DNA from: Scalesia atractyloides
Taxonomy: Eukaryota > Streptophyta > Magnoliopsida > Asterales > Asteraceae
Direction of reading: 5' to 3'
DNA: 64,000 bases
NCBI GenBank assembly: GCA_947069175.1
Contig: CAMTDV010000002.1
Coordinates: 12,454,988-12,518,987, forward strand
Part shown: piece after piece, positions 1-10,382 of the stretch
Layout of the letters: each line of letters begins with the position of its first letter
Position numbering within the stretch: position 1 is the stretch's first letter
The notes under the pieces: model-generated
The model's input: the letters and a program-made list of their open reading frames with translations, nothing else
Database searches by the model: none
What the model was told of the DNA's origin: nothing
Position numbers and translations under genes: made by a program

Positions 1-340
1 GAGGGAAAACCATGAAATTGATAACGGAAATGGCGGCAGGAATTGTGGGTGTTGATTAAGGGTGAAGGATAAGCAATAAGGGGAAGATTGTGAGGCAAAA
101 AACCGATGATTTGACTAAAAAGATTGGATTTTTTAGGGAATTTGTGTGGTAATCAAGAATGGCGATTGAATGGAATTTTCAATTTTGGTTTGTTGAAGAT
201 AAAAATAAAAGATTGTAGGTGGGCAAGAAGACAATTTTCGAATGTGATACCACACCGCATATTTGTTCGGTCATGGCAAGTACAATTAGAAGATAAGGTT
301 TTTAGAATACTAAATGATCATCCAATTTTTTTTTTTTTAA
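1..340. other. AT-rich flank, no gene seen
   Basis: Left flank of the MULE. A 98-codon open frame starting at 124 runs into the MULE terminus and resembles no family I know, so I do not treat it as a gene. Confidence 0.5.
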
Positions 341-349
341 TTTTTTATA

Positions 350-1637
350 AAGGAAACCTTTATTTTGCTTTCTTTGGTTTGGTAATTTTAGCGGTATTTA
401 AAAACGGTCATTTTTCTTAATTAGTTTAGTATGTTTTTTCTATTTTACTCCCGTCTCTAACTTCATCTAAATTATTTGTTAACTGAAAGGGTATTTTGGT
501 AATTTCAAGTATAACTAAAGATATTTTATTACTTTTAAAAATAAAAATTTAATTATTTATTAGATTTATATACATACATGTATATAAAATATTAGATTTA
601 TATCCATCTCTCATCCCTTTTACTCTGCACATATTCTTTACCGGACACCACCACTCCAACTGCCACCTGACCACCGCCACCATCTGGTCACTAAAACACG
701 TCGGCAATCTGGAAACACCCAACCCCAAATTGAAACACCCACCACCCTTCACTAAAACTTAATTCATATTTTCTCTTTCTCACCTCGCCTCCACGACCAC
801 AACCCTTTCACCGCCTGCCACCACCACCAGCGGACCACCGGCACCAGAACCCTAGTCCGGCCCCTTCGCTTGAAAAACGAACACCTTTCGCAACCCTAAA
901 TTCAACAACCGCACATTTGAACCCCTCTCAGATCTACAAACTCGATTTGAAATCACATCTAGATCCATAAACTCGATTTGAAATCACACTTGATCTACGA
1001 ACCATAATCTCAATCTGGATCCGCAAAATCCACAACAGATCTACAAACTTGTTTGAAACCATAACTGAAATTAGAAACCATATACGAGATCTGTGACAAG
1101 ATTTGACCGGAAATCACAACCAACCTTGGCCGATTATAAGATCCTTAAGCGGAAGTGGCGGCAGCGGTAGTTGGTTTCGATGACTGTGATGTAAGTTAGC
1201 TCCGACGAAGGTGGTAGTGAGGTCCGACGACGGCGATGAATCTTTAACAGAAAATTAAGTGGTGGATGATGGTGGTGGCGGGCTAGTCGAGATGACAGGT
1301 GGTGGTTGTTGTATTGCAGCAATGAATGGTGATGATGATATATATAAGTAAATGACAAAAACAAATCTAAGAATTTAATGAAATCGAATAAATGATTTAA
1401 ATTTCATTTTTAATATCATTAAAAAACAATAACATATTTAAAAAATTGAATAAATGATTTTTATACTTGAGTTACCAAAATACCCTTTCAATTAACAAAT
1501 TATTTGGATGGAATTAGAGACGTGAAGTAAAATGGGACAAACATACTAAATTATTGGAGGAAAATGACCGTTTTTGAATATTTGGGGCAAAACTGTTAAA
1601 GTGACCAAACCACACGTAGCAAAACGGAAGTTTGCTC
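350..1637. mobile_element. Non-autonomous Mutator-like element (MULE) with long terminal inverted repeats
   Basis: The 9-bp direct repeat TTTTTTATA lies exactly outside both ends (341-349 and 1638-1646), the TSD length typical of Mutator-like elements. About 165-175 bp at each end (350-514 and 1462-1637) are inverted copies of each other: both contain the blocks AAAAACGGTCATTTTTC, AGTATGTTTTT and GAAAGGGTATTTTGGTAA with small changes. The outermost 19 positions match at 13. No transposase frame is present. The interior (about 600-1340) is richer in C and G than the flanks, with CCACC-rich stretches and a repeated GATCTACAAACTCGATTTG motif, so it may be captured host sequence, although I recognise no protein in it. 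The T-rich TSD is low in complexity, which weakens the call a little. Confidence 0.8.
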
Positions 1638-1662
1638 TTTTTTATATTTACTTTTACTAGTC

Positions 1663-2160
1663 TAAGTACCCCGTGTGCTACACGAATGACTTCACAAAAG
1701 TAATATATTATTTAATGGTATAGACATATATCTTTTAATGAAAGAAATGTTTTAGTACTAACATAAATATTACATTACACTTAATAATTGAAATAAATAA
1801 ATACAAAAAAATCACAAGTTATGTAAAGATTAAATTACAGACAAAAAAACACATAATAAAAAATCATCTCTGGTTTTACTCTTGATAAAGCACAAACCAG
1901 TCCTCGCTAGTAATTAAAAGAAATGAATACGAAAGAAAACACAAGTCGTTAAAAACTTATGTAGACACGCTTGTACATCCTTACCATATAATGTATATAA
2001 TTAAGTACTTGTCTGTTATACGGATGATCTCACGATAAAATATGTTATTTAACAATATGGCATAAATCTTTCAATGAAATAAACATTTAATTACTAATGT
2101 AAATATTAAATTATAATTAAATAAATAAAAAATCACACATCGACGGGATATGATATGTAT
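1663..2160. repeat. Pair of diverged direct repeats
   Basis: Two stretches, about 1663-1830 and 2000-2150, share the same order of short blocks: a GTAC start, a CACGAATGA-like or CGGATGA block, TTATTTAA, a GGCATA-like block, TCTTT(T/C)AATGAAA, AAATATTA, then an AATCACA end. They look like an old duplication or two decayed copies of one transposon. The family is not recognised. Confidence 0.4.
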
Positions 2161-2633
2161 TTATACTTAACTTTTACATAAAGATTCATATGATTAATTA
2201 TTAATTAACCTACAAAGTACTTAATGTATTAAATAGAATTGACAAAGTTTAAGTATTTGAAAAAATAAATAAGATAATAGAAATGAAAAGGGAATAGTTA
2301 ATAGTATAATGGAAAATGAGTTTGTTTAACACAATTTAAAAAAGATGATAAAGGTTTTGGAGCTTGTGCCATACACATACGCTTCCTTTGCTCACTTAAT
2401 TGTTCTGCCTGCAAAAAGTTCCATCCGTCAAAAGCAATGCTTCATTCTTTGTTATAAGGGTCAATATTAAATAAGTCAATAACCATCAGACACAACTCTG
2501 CAACCCAAAAGAGGGGTATCCATAAGTCATAACCGTCCAAAGCAATGATTCAGTTTTCAAAGTGATTATTCGGTCGAAAAGCGAACTGAATTCGAATTCA
2601 GTTTCTTCGGTGGTTTTGAACTTCCTTCATGGT

Positions 2634-2655
2634 AAAAAAAAAAAAAAAAAAAAAA
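2634..2655 (+). repeat. 22-base poly-A tract
   Basis: Uninterrupted run of A. It could be a retroposon tail, but no SINE or LINE body is recognisable upstream. Confidence 0.8.
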
Positions 2656-3252
2656 CTAATTTCAGAAAATATATGTTGCAAGAAAATAAAAATTATATAT
2701 AAAAAAGATGATGCTCTTTAGAGTTAACTAACCAAAGTCTCCAAGAAAATCTTGAAATCGTTAGGCTTCAAATGAAGTTTTGTTGGAGTTGAGCAATCAG
2801 ACGACTGGTGAGACCATTGACCACCGGAATTAGATCACCATCGACAATTAGAATGCCGTTGTCTTTAAAAGAAATTGGAAACGGTACTCTTCCCAACTGC
2901 TAAGCCTATTATCCTCATTTTTCTCCAAAAGTAACTGCAAGAACTAGAGGTGAGGCTAAATAGTAAGTTTGTGATTCTACTTAACATAACAATTCAAAAC
3001 TCATTCATGAAGTTAAACGACATGGTTAAAATGGGTCCAACGCATCAATGCAGCCAAGTTAAGCAAACTTTGAGAAATCATAAGTATAAACAAACCTGAG
3101 TTAGCTACCAGCCTCTCTTCTTGCTCAATCTGAGTCTCAATTGTCACCAAACATATCGGGTATGGTTGACTTTAGATAATTAGCCAATCAAAGCATGTTG
3201 TTTGGTTGACTTAAGATGTTCTTTTATTCACTTTAGCTGGCAGCACCGAGTG
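2656..3252. other. No gene seen
   Basis: AT-rich sequence without recognisable protein, RNA or repeat signal. Confidence 0.4.
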
Positions 3253-3289
3253 ATATATATATATATATGTGTGTGTGTGTGTATGTATA
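3253..3289. repeat. Compound (TA)n(TG)n microsatellite
   Basis: About eight TA units followed by about eight TG units, then TATGTATA. Confidence 0.9.
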
Positions 3290-3689
3290 AACTATTAGAT
3301 TTTTGAATTATAATTGTTAAGGTTTAATGATTAAGTACAGATTTAAACATATTAGAAACGGATACTTATCAAATTCGTTGTATAGTATGTTTCATAAAAC
3401 CAAGGAATCCTACATAGAGGCTACTATGCGTATCTCTTGTATCTATAAGCACAAATCCAGTTTGAACACTTACAAACCATATAAACATCAAAAAAGGGCA
3501 AATAATTACTTGCAACTATGCTTAATGGAAATATATGGATTACAAACAAAGGCAAAAAAACTGACCAGAGAGCCGAAACTAATTCCAGTGATTAATATCC
3601 GACGAATAAAGGCATGTGAGCACAGGCTTCTTCCAAATGAAGAAAAAGTGAATTGATTAAAAGCAATCAACCAATGAGTGATTGTGTTG

Positions 3690-4171
3690 AACAACATTTT
3701 GGCTTTTCCCTTCTCCGATATTAAAAACCAAACCCAACTCACCCATCTCAAGAACCTACGTTGATGCCAAGCAATTCTAGTAATGAGATTCAAAGGAACA
3801 CACCATCTATAGCCAGCAGCAGCTTCTGCTTCCTCATTACATGTCGCAACGACTGCCACATTGGCAGCAGAGTTAATGACAGGCAGGGTGAGGCTGATTC
3901 TTTGGACCAGTAGCTTAGGGGAGGTGGTGATGAATGTCATCCATTCATTCTTTTCTTCAAGAACTGGATGATTAGGGATCAAAGATGCCACATGGCCATC
4001 CAGTACCATCCCTAGAAGGATTAAATCAAACTTCGAACAGTCGCCGACATCAGACACGTCGACCACACGAGTCCTGACAAGCTGTCTGATCATAAACTCG
4101 TATTCGTTAGCGGCTTCTTCTGCAGTGAAATAGTCATTGATGGGATGTACATGACTTGGAACAAAAGGCAA
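3690..4171 (-). pseudogene. 6-phosphogluconolactonase-like gene fragment (C-terminal half), decayed
   Basis: The frame reads LPFVPSHVHPIND, then TAEEAANEYEFMIRQLV, CSKFDLILLGM, DGHVASLIPNHPVLEEKN and LPVINSAANVAVVAT. This order is that of plant 6-phosphogluconolactonase, which hydrolyses 6-phosphogluconolactone in the oxidative pentose phosphate pathway. The fragment starts directly after a good intron acceptor (TTTCATTTGCAG on the minus strand, ending at 4172), so it was taken with its intron and not from an mRNA. Signs of decay: the conserved GMGPDGH motif reads GMVLDGH, the proline-rich SPKPPPER stretch reads SPKLLVQR, and similarity is weak after VVAT, with only a WFL stretch resembling the usual C-terminal region. 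The frame stays open to 3506, but the last part resembles nothing. The first half of the enzyme is absent. The next element upstream is an exon from something else. Confidence 0.75.
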
Positions 4172-4374
4172 CTGCAAATGAAACTTGCATACTTAGCACA
4201 AAACCGGCAAACAGGTTGGTAGCAGATCAATACGTGTAAATGTCAAAAGGTGTAACTTTAATATTAGTCGAAACGGGTCAGTTTGACCTGAATCCCTTCT
4301 TGTCCAATTTATATTATAGATAAGTAGTTTCTTAAACCTTATTACATTTAATCTGCTCAGCGTAAGAAATACCT

Positions 4375-4660
4375 GGGCTTTTATGCTTATCCCAACATTT
4401 GCAACAGCTTTAGAGGTACCACCTGCTTCCAGACTTGTACCACTCGCAGCAGCAGTAGGATTTGAGGCAGCAGGGTTTGTGTTCTTTGCACTGCTCGTAT
4501 CAGCCGAACCAGACCTAATAACCACATTCAACGCCCCATTAATAGGCTGCACAGCAGAGGACGAAACATCAGACCTGACTTGAGTCGTAGTTCCACCAGA
4601 AGCCTACCTGATTTGAGTCGTAGTTCCACCAGAAGCCTGTTCCAACACCTGTTCATCCAG
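4375..4660 (-). pseudogene. Exon-like fragment of unrecognised protein, upstream of the 6PGL fragment
   Basis: An open frame rich in Ser, Ala, Thr and Gly (VLDEQVLEQASGGTTTQ, then SDVSSSAVQPINGALNVV, then SLEAGGTSKAVANVGIS). It ends in a good intron donor (AAGCCCAG then GTATTTC near 4374) that would splice to the acceptor of the 6PGL fragment. A 33-bp tandem duplication (4573-4605 and 4606-4638) is in frame but creates a TAG stop at its junction, so the present copy cannot encode the full protein. I do not recognise the protein, and it does not match the usual N-terminal part of 6-phosphogluconolactonase. The composition suggests a low-complexity linker region of a nuclear or regulatory protein, but that is only a guess. 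Confidence 0.4.
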
Positions 4661-6717
4661 CACCATTTGGGTTAGATGGATCAATCCATAAACCTACTGG
4701 GTTGATACGAACACGACCCCATTTAGCTAAAGGTATAATGGTTCGACCTGAAACTGACCCGAACCCATGAGTTTTGTGTTAGGTTCTGTAGTGTTAGAAT
4801 TCTACAACCTTAAGGTCAACCAACCTGACCCACTGCGTTTTGAACCATTTCCAAACCCGTCCAACTTGTTCTACATGATGGCTCTAGTATTCTATAGATG
4901 GTCATCACTTTCTTAGAAATGAATAAAAGGATAAGCTTTGCATTAAAAGATAAGAAGTGACATTTGACCCATTAAACTTATAATGGGTGACATATGTAAT
5001 TTTCTTGTGCACCTTGCTAACCAATGAGATCAACCCATTAAAAACCTAACTAATTTAGACACTCCTATGTTAACGTAATGCGGTTCGTGATGCTAGCGCG
5101 GTACTCCACAGACGGATATCCCGTTCAAGATGACCGCATTTACTTCAGCAAGGTCACCAACCAATGTTGAAGTTGTGTGTGCATTGATGTAGTTAACTAA
5201 ATGAAAATAAGCTTAAGAGATGAGCATGATTGTTAAACTAAAACACTGAAAGATTCCATATATCCCCAGAAGCAAACAAAGGCACTTTATACATATGAAG
5301 AACAATAAAAGGTCATGAATATATAGTTGTTCATGCAATGATAGTAGCCAAACAGTAATTACCAATTTGATTAAAAAAAACTTCTACATGAAACAGTATC
5401 GCATCCTTTCAATACTAACAACTTTCCATTTAATCTCTTACTTTGAAGACTATTTGAATAATCTCTATCTACGAAGGAAAAATGTGTTGTTTATGCTTTT
5501 AAGACTATTTCACCTTCTACACTTCAAAAACAACACAAAGGTACGAAAATAATATAATTTCTTATTTCAAAGCCATGTAGCAAATCAAAAAGAGTAACAA
5601 ATTAGACACATATTTTTCTAGCAACAAAGCAACAAAATTAATATGTATCTACAACAATTTATAAAAATAAAACGTTGCTTTTATGTATTTTTTTTCAGTT
5701 CTCAAACAATTCTTATTATAAATTTAGGACCATGTCACAATATGCAAATCGTAGACAATCACGAAAATAAAAAAAAAGTTCAAACTCAACAACAATGTTC
5801 AATATGCAAAAGAAAGGTTAACTAAAACGTTTTAGTGGACCCGTTTCGTATGATCATCATGGAAGGTAGTTTTAGTCAGCTAAAATGTTTTCTGAATCCA
5901 AATTCAACCATTTTTAAAGCATCTTCTAATTTAGTGATCGAATATGATCAGTGAGATCTAAAATTTGTAATGTGAGTGGGGCTGCTTATATTCCATCTAT
6001 CAATGAGTGATAAAATGTTATTCTAGTTGTAGCCGTTTCGACTACAGTTTCTTCCTATTTTTATATAGGATCCATGTATAAATTTTGTCAAAAGAAGTAA
6101 ATGAAAGATAGAGAAGACACTTTCATCCAAGTTATGTGAAAAAAAGGGACCATGGAGCATATTATATTGCCACACGGGTCAAACGACAAAATTAAGAAAC
6201 TTTTTCTTAAAAGGAAATAGGTCAAACTGATTAAAGTAAACCGGTTTTGACCCATTACATGCCTTCCCCACCCGCTTTAAAAGAGACTAAATACCTTGAA
6301 AGTGGCAGCAAAACATCTTTGTTGTTGGTTCCTAAACTACCATGTGAAATGAAAAAGACAGGATAGTTAACCTTGAGAAATAAAAAGAAAAGAAAATATA
6401 TATCGAATGAATTTCACCTGAATGGGTTAAAGTAGGTTAAGCAATGGATGGAATAGATGTTCTTATATATAGGTTACTTATAAAGTATATGTAATTTCAT
6501 AAAGTGTCAAAAATGACTTTTACCTGATGTTTTTGTGCTTCATTTGCATGATGCTGTTGTCACTTTTGGTGTCTATATAGTCGATATCTTCAACCTTTCC
6601 TATGTAAGACGAAAAAAATAGTGTTAGATATAATATACTCCTATAATCGTAAAGAAGGAAATCGGCAATTGCTTCCTCCAGGCTTGCTTGAACGGAAACT
6701 TAGCGTCGCTTAAGCAC
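4661..6717. other. Intron-like AT-rich DNA, no clear gene
   Basis: Contains several short GGGTCA/TGACCC-type stretches common in plant introns. A short possible coding remnant lies on the minus strand near 5085-5165 (reading LVGDLAEVNAVILNGISVCG) but is too short to identify. Nothing else is supported. Confidence 0.35.
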
Positions 6718-6725
6718 CGTACGTT

Positions 6726-6881
6726 CAGAGGCGGATGTACATGGTAATAAGGGGTAGCCTCCGCTACCCTTTGGCGCTCCGGCGGTAGTGTAAATTTTGG
6801 AAAAATTTGACGTTTTTTTCGATTTCGTTACCCTTTTCTTTTAAAATGTTACCCCTTGGCACTCGGCTAGATCCGCCATTG
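6726..6881. mobile_element. hAT-type MITE, 156 bp
   Basis: An exact 8-bp TSD CGTACGTT flanks the element (6718-6725 and 6882-6889), the length typical of hAT transposons. The ends form an imperfect inverted repeat: CAGAGGCGGATGTA on the left and, read on the minus strand, CAATGGCGGATCTA on the right. No coding capacity. Removing the element restores continuous sequence. Confidence 0.85.
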
Positions 6882-6889
6882 CGTACGTT

Positions 6890-8950
6890 ACCGTTAATGG
6901 TAACCGTCACACTTGTTCAATTCAATACCCTTGCTCACAGCATCGTCACCATTTGCGCTGGCTAACCTAGCCTCCGATAATTTGTGGAAAATCGTTGCGC
7001 GAGTCAGATCGTAGAAGTATTTGATCATAACCGAAATGGCCTAAGATTTAAGATATATAAATCTTAGTACTTTCTCTGAAAGTATATGATAACTAAAACC
7101 AAGAGCACTGAAAGTCTGAGACCTAGGCTATCTTGTAAATATATTTGAAAAAAATAACAAAAATAAATCACCTAATCGAAAAATTTAAGCTGATGAGTGA
7201 CGACCATGATCTAGAAATTTCATTACTTAACCATGAGAGCAATATGCCCATCAATTAAATCTTATAAATAAGTTCAAGAATCTAATTAGGGCTTTAGATA
7301 ATTCAGCAAAGTAAATTAGAACTAACCATTGTGTTCATGGTTCGTCTCAAAATCGTAAAATCATTTTGATCGATCATTGGTTTCATTTATGAATTCTATG
7401 AAGCTGATTAAAAAGTTAACAAACTCATACTTGGATAGCCGGACAGAAGCAAACGGCAAACAGAGCATAGATTGGTCCAACTTAAAGAAACTTAGGATAC
7501 GTTTGAAGTTACAGGGCTCATAACCAGTAGACAAGAAGGTTTTGAAGAGTCAGTTTATGTAGCAAACCGTCGTCATTTGCTGGACTGAGTCTATCATCCG
7601 GTGTCAAGTATTTTTTTTACTTGATTTTAGCAAACTTTATTTGTTAAAACATGTGAATATTGATTTGAGCCATCTTTATAATGATTTAAAGATGATTATA
7701 GTAATGATATAAATATCACTTTGTCAAACTTAGTTAGGTATTGATTGTATCAATTAGCGTTGAAGATAATATTTGTTTATTAATGGCTTACTACAAGCTA
7801 AAATATTATTACCTTGGTTTAAGGTTTAATATTAATTGATTTTACACAATTGGTTATAATATTAGTTGCCGTTTTAACCAGTAGTTTTCCTTTGACTCGA
7901 AAGGGGACCAACTCCTTTAATTGTCTTACTGAGTCAGTAAGTCAAGTCAAGCAAAAAATCAAGAACAACATCTATAATTTTTTAGATTTCAAATGAAACA
8001 TTGAATGTATGTTGAAAGGAGGAAAAGATGGAATTCATCTCATAATATAATTTTTAAAACATGGCTATTTCACACACAAAAAAATTAAGCTTCACAATGT
8101 AAAGAAGGAATTCCACAAGTCTCAACTCATAAATGTATTTTAGATATTATTTTTCCAAATTTAATATAAACTTTAACGAAATTTGGTATTAGTGATTTCA
8201 AACTTATTACAAAACTAAAACTATACAAATCAATCATACATCCGACTTTTTAAACTTAGACCCCAAACATCTAACTAAAGTCAAATCACATAATCTGTAT
8301 AATTAACTCTTTTAATTCTTAAAAATTTCAAAGCATTACACAAAAACTTCAAACCCGTTTTTAAAATAAATTATTTTGTCAGCAAAGTAATGACTTTCGG
8401 GTAAAACTAACAAGAATATCCACTTGATTGTGATATTTCTGAACATGAATTACATATGTTTCATCAAATTTGAATTAACTTAAATTACAATGGGTTAGAC
8501 TTTTTACTAGGTATACTCGAGCCAAGCCAGATTCAATCTGTGTTTGAGCTAAAAATGTAGGTATCAACTCAACTCGGATCAGATTCCTCAATCGAGCTAA
8601 AAAGTTGAGCTTGAGCTCGACTCGAATGTAACTGGAGGTAGCTTGGTTACCTTGTTTGGATAAGTGGCACTTGAGTTATCTAGTACTTATAGAGAGGAAA
8701 TAACATTTAGTATTTTGAAGGTGAAACTAGATTTGACTCGATTACCTTGTTTGGATCGATCAAAAGTTATACAATCAGGTGATTTTCAACCACCGAGCTA
8801 CTCAATCCTATTATCGTACTTTAGTTTTATAATTGAAAGGCATATATCTAAAAAATTGGAATTCATAGAAAACTAAAAGAACAAGGGTTATATCAACTTT
8901 GTTTATTTCTTTTACTTCTTTCTATTTATTAAAAAAGCTACTTGTAGCTT
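6890..8950. other. No gene seen
   Basis: AT-rich. A 70-codon frame at 8664-8876 has no family resemblance. The phrase TTACCTTGTTTGGAT occurs twice (about 8647 and 8741), suggesting a small internal duplication. Confidence 0.35.
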
Positions 8951-8958
8951 AAAACAAA

Positions 8959-9031
8959 TTCCGTTGCCGGAAACTGAACCCGGGTCTCTCGGGTGAGAGC
9001 CGAGTATCCTAACCAACTAGACTACAACGGA
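8959..9031 (-). tRNA. trnE-CTC: tRNA-Glu (anticodon CTC)
   Basis: The minus strand folds as a 73-base tRNA. The acceptor stem TCCGTTG pairs with CAACGGA, the D arm is GTCTAGTTGGTTAGGAT, and the anticodon arm is CTCGG-CTCTCAC-CCGAG with anticodon CTC. The T arm CCGGG-TTCAGTT-TCCGG has one G-U pair. The sequence is very close to plant nuclear tRNA-Glu. A TTTT run just downstream (8951-8954 on the complementary strand) fits a Pol III terminator, and a 7-bp palindrome AAGCTAC/GTAGCTT follows (8935-8950). The nearly invariant A58 of the T loop is G here, and the B box is TTCAG in place of TTCAA, so a slightly damaged gene is possible. Confidence 0.85.
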
Positions 9032-9415
9032 TTGATGCAAATGTTAAGGTCTTTATATTTGAATAATATACGATAATTGAAAAATGTGTGTTTTAACTAT
9101 TAAATAGTAAACATAGTTTGTCAGTCTTTTTGGTTTAATGTATTATGCACTACCTTGATTTTTATATGGTTACCTCTGATTTTTTATTTCACTGGGCAAA
9201 TCCGTGACTTTTTTGTTGATTAAACTATTTTCTATGATGTATTAAACTTCGATTAATGGTTACTAATCAATAGAAGTCATTTTTTTACAGTCTTTCTTTT
9301 TAATATTAATTTCATGTATTTTTTTTAAATATGTAATATGAATAATGTTAGTTCATGCTTCATAGCATCTTCATATGTTCTTGAACAAATAGAAAACTAT
9401 TAGACTAACAAATAC

Positions 9416-9510
9416 CTGTCATCTCTCATTTGTTGGAAGTCCAATCTCAGGCGTCCGACTTCTCTCGCCAATGCTTCTTTAAGCTTCATAGTCTCATCAT
9501 TACGTTCCCA
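9416..9510 (-). pseudogene. Kinesin-14 (ATK-type) coiled-coil exon fragment
   Basis: The minus strand encodes a 32-residue stretch including ETMKLKEALAREVGRLRLDF and then QQMRDDR, ending in a canonical donor (GACAG then GTATTT). The wording resembles the coiled-coil stalk of plant minus-end-directed kinesin-14 proteins of the ATK1 group, where a QQVRDDRDRQL segment is usual. No acceptor AG is visible just before the start of similarity, and no motor-domain exon is seen nearby. I read it as an isolated exon remnant. The match is short and rests on recall. Confidence 0.45.
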
Positions 9511-10070
9511 TAGCAAAATCAACATATATAACTATTATAAGAAACATTTGATAACATAAGAAAGATCGAATTATAAATAATCAATAGTTGATGGTCTGGT
9601 GGGTAGTGGTATAAAGTCATATTGTTAATGATCTTACGTTCATATAACTTGGTATGGCATTGAATTTTCTTTTCCACTGGATCTCATATGCCGCAAAATT
9701 CGTGAACCCATGAAAAGAAAAATAAGAATAAAAAAAAATGTTATGAAGCAAGAGAGGGCTAATAATAGACCATATTTTCTACTAATTTGTGTCTCAAAAG
9801 TAAATGAATTATCTATTTAGGGCATCCTAATTAATTACTAAAATCCTCAACAGTGAATCTATCATACTTGAAGAAAATAACAATCTTCAACTTTTAGGTG
9901 ATACTTATAAATTCGATTACGTTTTATCTTCTTGTTTCTTTTACTAATTTTAAAAAGTAGTAAGTTGGAACACATATTGGTCTCCTATAAAAGTTGAGAC
10001 AATAGCGCCACTTGAGGCTATCCATAGTGATTCAAATAAAATCATCATCAAAGAAATATACTTGTATCAA
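9511..10070. other. No gene seen
   Basis: AT-rich sequence without recognised coding or repeat content. Confidence 0.35.
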
Positions 10071-10382
10071 GACTATATGGTGTGGAGGGGTTAAAGATGG
10101 GGTGTTAAGCGCCAAATAACAGCTACATAAGCAAAGGGCGTGGTAAAATAAAGCATAGGATGGTGTTAGGCGTGGAAAAGGGCCCACCTAGTGTTTTAAA
10201 AAAAACTAACCAAATACAAACCACCAATCAATTCGCGTCACATCACCAACCAGATTGCCCCCGATGCCAGTGAAGAATCCCCCGCCCCACACACAACGCC
10301 GTGGAAAACGCCATGCACGGGGTGGTTTAGTAGACGTGGACTAGCTTTCACGCTAGATTTTCTCGCCCACAACGTGTAGTCT
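10071..10382. mobile_element. GC-rich MITE-like element
   Basis: A block clearly richer in G and C than its surroundings. Its ends are similar when one is inverted: GACTATATGGTGTGGAGG on the left, and AGACTACACGTTGTGGGCG on the minus strand at the right. Blocks such as GTGAAGAATCCCCCGC and GGCGTGG look like a MITE family common in composite plants, as far as I remember it. No clean TSD was found. Confidence 0.45.

Noticed and set aside
124..420. 98-codon open frame
   Set aside because: Crosses the MULE end and its TSD and has no family resemblance or codon bias; chance frame.
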